From contig JBKQHO010000039.1 in assembly GCA_052267165.1 (NCBI GenBank), positions 372,001 through 436,000 of the forward strand: a stretch of 64,000 bases of DNA, given 5' to 3'. Below, piece by piece: positions 61,239-64,000 of this stretch. The notes beneath the pieces are model-generated. The model did no database searches. It had not been told where the DNA came from and saw only the letters and a list, made by a program, of their open reading frames with translations. The stretch is from CAWICD01 sp052267165 (GTDB lineage Bacteria > Vulcanimicrobiota > Vulcanimicrobiia > Vulcanimicrobiales > Vulcanimicrobiaceae). The translations under genes were made by a program, and so were the position numbers. Each line of letters opens with the position of its first letter. The first letter of the stretch is position 1.

Positions 61239-62261
61239 TTAGACCTTCGTTACCGCGCAGGTCTTCAATGGCGCTCCGAAGAGGACTGCGGACCCGCACG
61301 GCGACGTGAACATTCCCTGGCCGTCGTGGTCGACGCCCGGAACGTCGACTTCCTGCTGATTCGTTCCGCCGGGGTGACGCTCGTGGAGGTACTTCACGTA
61401 GTTGCGGCCGCGGACGAGCCGGTACGCGCCCTCGAGCTCGCCGGCGCAGGAACGGTCCAAGAGGGGATGGTGCGGATCCGTGTCGAGCAGGCCGAGCAAA
61501 TACGTCACGGGGCGATTCACGTAGGCTGCTTCGAGGCCGGCCGTGTTTCGCACGTACGGCGGCGGGTCCCCGAGCCCGTACTTCCAGTAGTTGTAGCGCG
61601 GACAATCGTCCGCGCCGGCTACAGGACGGTCCGGGGTGAAATAGACGTACGACGACGGGTTCGCGACGACGTACCGCACGGCCACGTCGCCAGACGGCGC
61701 ACGACCGGCGACGGCATACCGTTGTACCAGTTGTCCGCCCGCCGAATGGCCCGCGACGACGATCTCTTTCATCGCGGGGAAACGCTTGCGGTCGCTCAAA
61801 CGCGCGAGCAGGGCGTCGAGCACGTCAAAGGCGCTCAGCGGCACCGGGCCGAGTGCCGGCTGGCCATCGAGCCACGTCCCATGGCTCCAACGCAGCGTGT
61901 CGCCAGGCAAGCGGTGTACGGCGACGTCGACGTCGTCCAAGAACTGCGGCGTCACCACGATGGTGTGGGCCGCCGCCGCGCCGCCCGCCCGAACCGCGGC
62001 CTCGCCGGTCGCCTCGTACGCGTCGGCATTTCGCGACAACCCGTGCACGACGATGATGGCCCGCTCCGCGTCCGGCTCTCCGTCGAGTGAGCCGGTCGAG
62101 AAGTACCGATTGACGGCAGTGCCGCCCGGCGTGACGACGAAGCGCAAGGGCGCGACGACCTTAGCGGGCGAGTCGCGCTGCTCCACGGCTTGCGCGATGC
62201 TGCCAATGCGGGCAAGACCGAAGGCGAGGAGCACCGCAACGATCGCCAAATGGGGGGTCAT
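61239..62261 (-). CDS. secreted alpha/beta hydrolase
   Basis: 340 residues with a signal peptide (LAIVAVLLAFGLARIGSIAQ). Alpha/beta hydrolase core: AERAIIVVHGLSRNADAYEA, nucleophile elbow VVAGHSAGGQL, YVVANPSSYVYF, and the late His in GVDHDGQGMF. The mature part is similar to extracellular esterases or PHB-type depolymerases in gross layout, but the substrate is open. Four Cys suggest disulfides in the envelope. Confidence 0.75.
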   Translation of the reverse strand: MTPHLAIVAVLLAFGLARIGSIAQAVEQRDSPAKVVAPLRFVVTPGGTAVNRYFSTGSLDGEPDAERAIIVVHGLSRNADAYEATGEAAVRAGGAAAAHTIVVTPQFLDDVDVAVHRLPGDTLRWSHGTWLDGQPALGPVPLSAFDVLDALLARLSDRKRFPAMKEIVVAGHSAGGQLVQRYAVAGRAPSGDVAVRYVVANPSSYVYFTPDRPVAGADDCPRYNYWKYGLGDPPPYVRNTAGLEAAYVNRPVTYLLGLLDTDPHHPLLDRSCAGELEGAYRLVRGRNYVKYLHERHPGGTNQQEVDVPGVDHDGQGMFTSPCGSAVLFGAPLKTCAVTKV

Positions 62262-62371
62262 CGCCGGGCTATTTGTGGCGCTTTAGCAGGCGGCCTTCCG
62301 CCCAACGACCGGTTGAGCGGCGCGCGTCTCAGCGCTGCGTACCCGGGAATCGCTCGAGGTGATGAAGACGC

Positions 62372-63283
62372 TCAGTCGTCGTCGGGTGTCGTGAAACTCG
62401 CCAGTGCTTGAACCGACGGAACGAAGTAATACGCGCCGGTCAGCGGCGTGGTGTAGCGGGTGAGGGCGTCTCGGGGGCCGTCGATGCCGGCCATCTGTTC
62501 CAGCATCCGGTGCATTCGACCCTGGTCGGCGCTAAAGCCGACGAAGAGCGTGCCGTGCTCGCTGACCATGCCGTAAGGCACGTTCCGGCGGAAGATGTGA
62601 AGCTCGCTACCATCCTCGAGGACCTTCGTTCGCGACACGTGGGAGTCGCGGGGCATCGCAGCACCTTCCAGCTCGACGCTGTCCGCCTTCGTTCGTCCGA
62701 TTACCGCCTCTTGGGTCGGTTCCGAGAGTGCGAGGAAGGCTGCGCCGTCGTGCCGCCATCGCTGGAAGAGCAACACGCTGCCGCCGGCTCCCGGTGCGCC
62801 GTCTTCGATCAACGCGATGCCGGGCGCTTCGTAGAGACTCGGGTTTTCGGTCCCGTCCTCGAATCCGGTCAAATCCCGGCTATGACGGTACGACCAGCCG
62901 GTCATCTCGCGTGAAAGCGTTGCCAGCGGTGCGAGCGCCGCGAGCGTTCCGGAACCGAGATCGAAGACGATATCGTACGCGGAGGCCGCGTACCAGACGA
63001 AAAGATCGGCCTGCGTCGCCGGCATGACGTACCCGTCGGCGCCGCGGAGCGGTTCGTTGAAGCCATGCACTTCGGCCGGTGCGCCGCCGGGAACGACGCG
63101 GCGCCACAACTCCGGGCAAAAGCCGACGACCAGGTTCACGCCGCCGACGGTCGTGTGCGGCGGGCGCAGGTCCGCGACCGCACGAACGAGCTGCTCCGGA
63201 TCCGCGCCCTCGCGCAAGGTGAACTCGAAGAAGCCGTGCGCCGCATCGCCGAGCGAGAAGATTCCAACCTGCCCCGTCACCAT
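62372..63283 (-). CDS. Dyp-type (YfeX-like) haem peroxidase
   Basis: 303 residues, cytoplasmic type. GFEDGTEN (140-147) is the GxxDG motif with the catalytic Asp; His215 in PRDSHVSRTK is the proximal haem ligand; FRRNVPYGMVSEHGTLFVGF carries the distal Arg region. Probably reduces peroxides with organic donors. On the same strand, 217 bp upstream, lies oxyR, so peroxide-induced expression is plausible. Confidence 0.88.
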   Translation of the reverse strand: MVTGQVGIFSLGDAAHGFFEFTLREGADPEQLVRAVADLRPPHTTVGGVNLVVGFCPELWRRVVPGGAPAEVHGFNEPLRGADGYVMPATQADLFVWYAASAYDIVFDLGSGTLAALAPLATLSREMTGWSYRHSRDLTGFEDGTENPSLYEAPGIALIEDGAPGAGGSVLLFQRWRHDGAAFLALSEPTQEAVIGRTKADSVELEGAAMPRDSHVSRTKVLEDGSELHIFRRNVPYGMVSEHGTLFVGFSADQGRMHRMLEQMAGIDGPRDALTRYTTPLTGAYYFVPSVQALASFTTPDDD

Positions 63284-63500
63284 CGTCCGTCACGTCCAGC
63301 AGAGTGCGATTACAGTCCAGCTCTTAGGGGGTAGTTGTTCGGCTCGGGAGCACCACACCTTGCATCCGTCACACCACGCGCCGGTCGTCCTTGTTGAGAG
63401 CTCGGTCGCCGCTGCGTACGCGTCGGGACGCTCGGGCCGGTGCCTCGACAGCAAGAATTCAGCACCGAACTCGGGATTGTGGGTTATCGCGCGCCAGATC

Positions 63501-64000
63501 TCAGTGGGGCTTGTTGCGGCTCGTTTTGCACGGAGTGACCGTCTTCGCGGGTAGGCACGAGACGATGCTCTCCGCGATCGTGCGAATCGTCGGAATTCGC
63601 GCCACGAACGGCCTGTGGACGATGCGAATGCGGCGCGAAGCGCCTGGCCCCGCCAACGGACGGTAGGCAATGTGCGGAAAATACCGCTCCATGTGCGTGC
63701 GTGCCAGCGCGGGTACGATCGTCGTACCCAATCCCGCTTCGACGAGATTGAGGACGGTGTCGAGGCTCGTCGCGCGCAAATCGCTGCCGCGCCCGGGCCG
63801 CATCCGTTGATCGCCGCAGAGTGCCATCGCTTGATCGCTCAAACAGTGCCCTTCGGCAAGCAGGATGAGCGAAGACGGATCGAGGTCCGCGGGCACGATG
63901 CGCCTGCGGGCTGCGAGCGGATCCGAAGAAGGTAACGCGAGGTTGAAAGGCTCGTCAAAAAGCGGAATCTCCGCGAGATTGACGTCGCGATGGTCGGTCG
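63501..64000 (-). CDS. oxyR: OxyR-type LysR regulator (5' part beyond window)
   Basis: The C-terminal redox domain of a LysR family peroxide sensor; the DNA-binding head lies past the right edge. The frame reads in from the edge (DVNLAEIPLFDEPFNLALPS) and through LLAEGHCLSDQAMALCGDQR, which keeps both redox cysteines at the spacing of Cys199 and Cys208 of OxyR, then VEAGLGTTIVPALARTHMER. Oxidation would form the disulfide and switch on defence genes; the peroxidase downstream is the nearest candidate. Confidence 0.85.
   Translation of the reverse strand, partial: TDHRDVNLAEIPLFDEPFNLALPSSDPLAARRRIVPADLDPSSLILLAEGHCLSDQAMALCGDQRMRPGRGSDLRATSLDTVLNLVEAGLGTTIVPALARTHMERYFPHIAYRPLAGPGASRRIRIVHRPFVARIPTIRTIAESIVSCLPAKTVTPCKTSRNKPH

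Overview
The window is GC-rich bacterial chromosome with dense, mostly leaderless-looking operons, many ATGA/GTGA/TGATG stop-start overlaps and frequent GTG and TTG starts. Several traits point to a diderm outside Proteobacteria: an rpfB/yabE-like cell-wall gene directly before ksgA and a LexA box of the Gram-positive CGAAC-N4-GTTCG type, next to a decayed OmpW-type outer-membrane protein, a phasin and an OxyR. My best inference is a member of Eremiobacterota (WPS-2) or a related deep lineage; this rests on gene content and style only, not on a search.

Layout. 1-22,453 is chromosomal core: aroH (cut by the left edge), rluB, an odd Rho homologue, a LexA-box operon (RNase H-like protein plus 3-methyladenine glycosylase), three GT4 glycosyltransferases, yabE-like/ksgA/CPBP protease, a 190-bp MITE, two M16 peptidase homologues without a zinc site, then the classic smpB-tilS-hpt-ftsH cluster, hisC, a BON lipoprotein, moeA and serS. 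22,450-23,240 is a decaying patch (cyclopropane synthase and NUDIX remnants), followed by a membrane PAS-GGDEF cyclase.

25,264-38,760 (minus strand) is a complete-looking Trb/VirB type IV secretion operon: traG, trbB, C, D, E, L, two unknown secreted proteins, trbF, G, I, a VirB1-like lytic transglycosylase and a TraF-type signal peptidase. No relaxase is visible. Upstream lies a second minus-strand operon (43,122 down to 39,025): an ECF-type sigma factor, two small ORFs, a large protein with a KfrB-like segment, a protein with an LPD7-like domain, and a small protein with 24-residue repeats that combine RPLPPTP (SH3-ligand-like) and YANIP (SH2-ligand-like) motifs and a basic C-terminus: a candidate secreted effector. 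Divergent from the sigma gene is a large SARP-type regulator (winged helix-BTAD-NB-ARC-TPR). Both the sigma promoter and the traG promoter carry direct repeats of a CGTCTR hexamer at an exact 11-bp period, ending 10 nt before a plausible -10 box. That is the known architecture of SARP operators, so I infer that this regulator switches on both the secretion machine and its cargo/accessory operon. This is the most interesting system in the window.

46,525-64,000 is more accessory in character: a haem-sensor adenylate cyclase, small membrane proteins, bioB, an OmpW remnant, a phasin/stomatin/receiver-like group sharing an unusual upstream motif, a LuxR regulator, a fibronectin-like fragment, a DUF47-type protein paired with a PPDK-like protein that lacks the PEP barrel, msrA, a secreted hydrolase, a Dyp-type peroxidase and, cut by the right edge, oxyR. 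No tRNA, rRNA or CRISPR array was seen.
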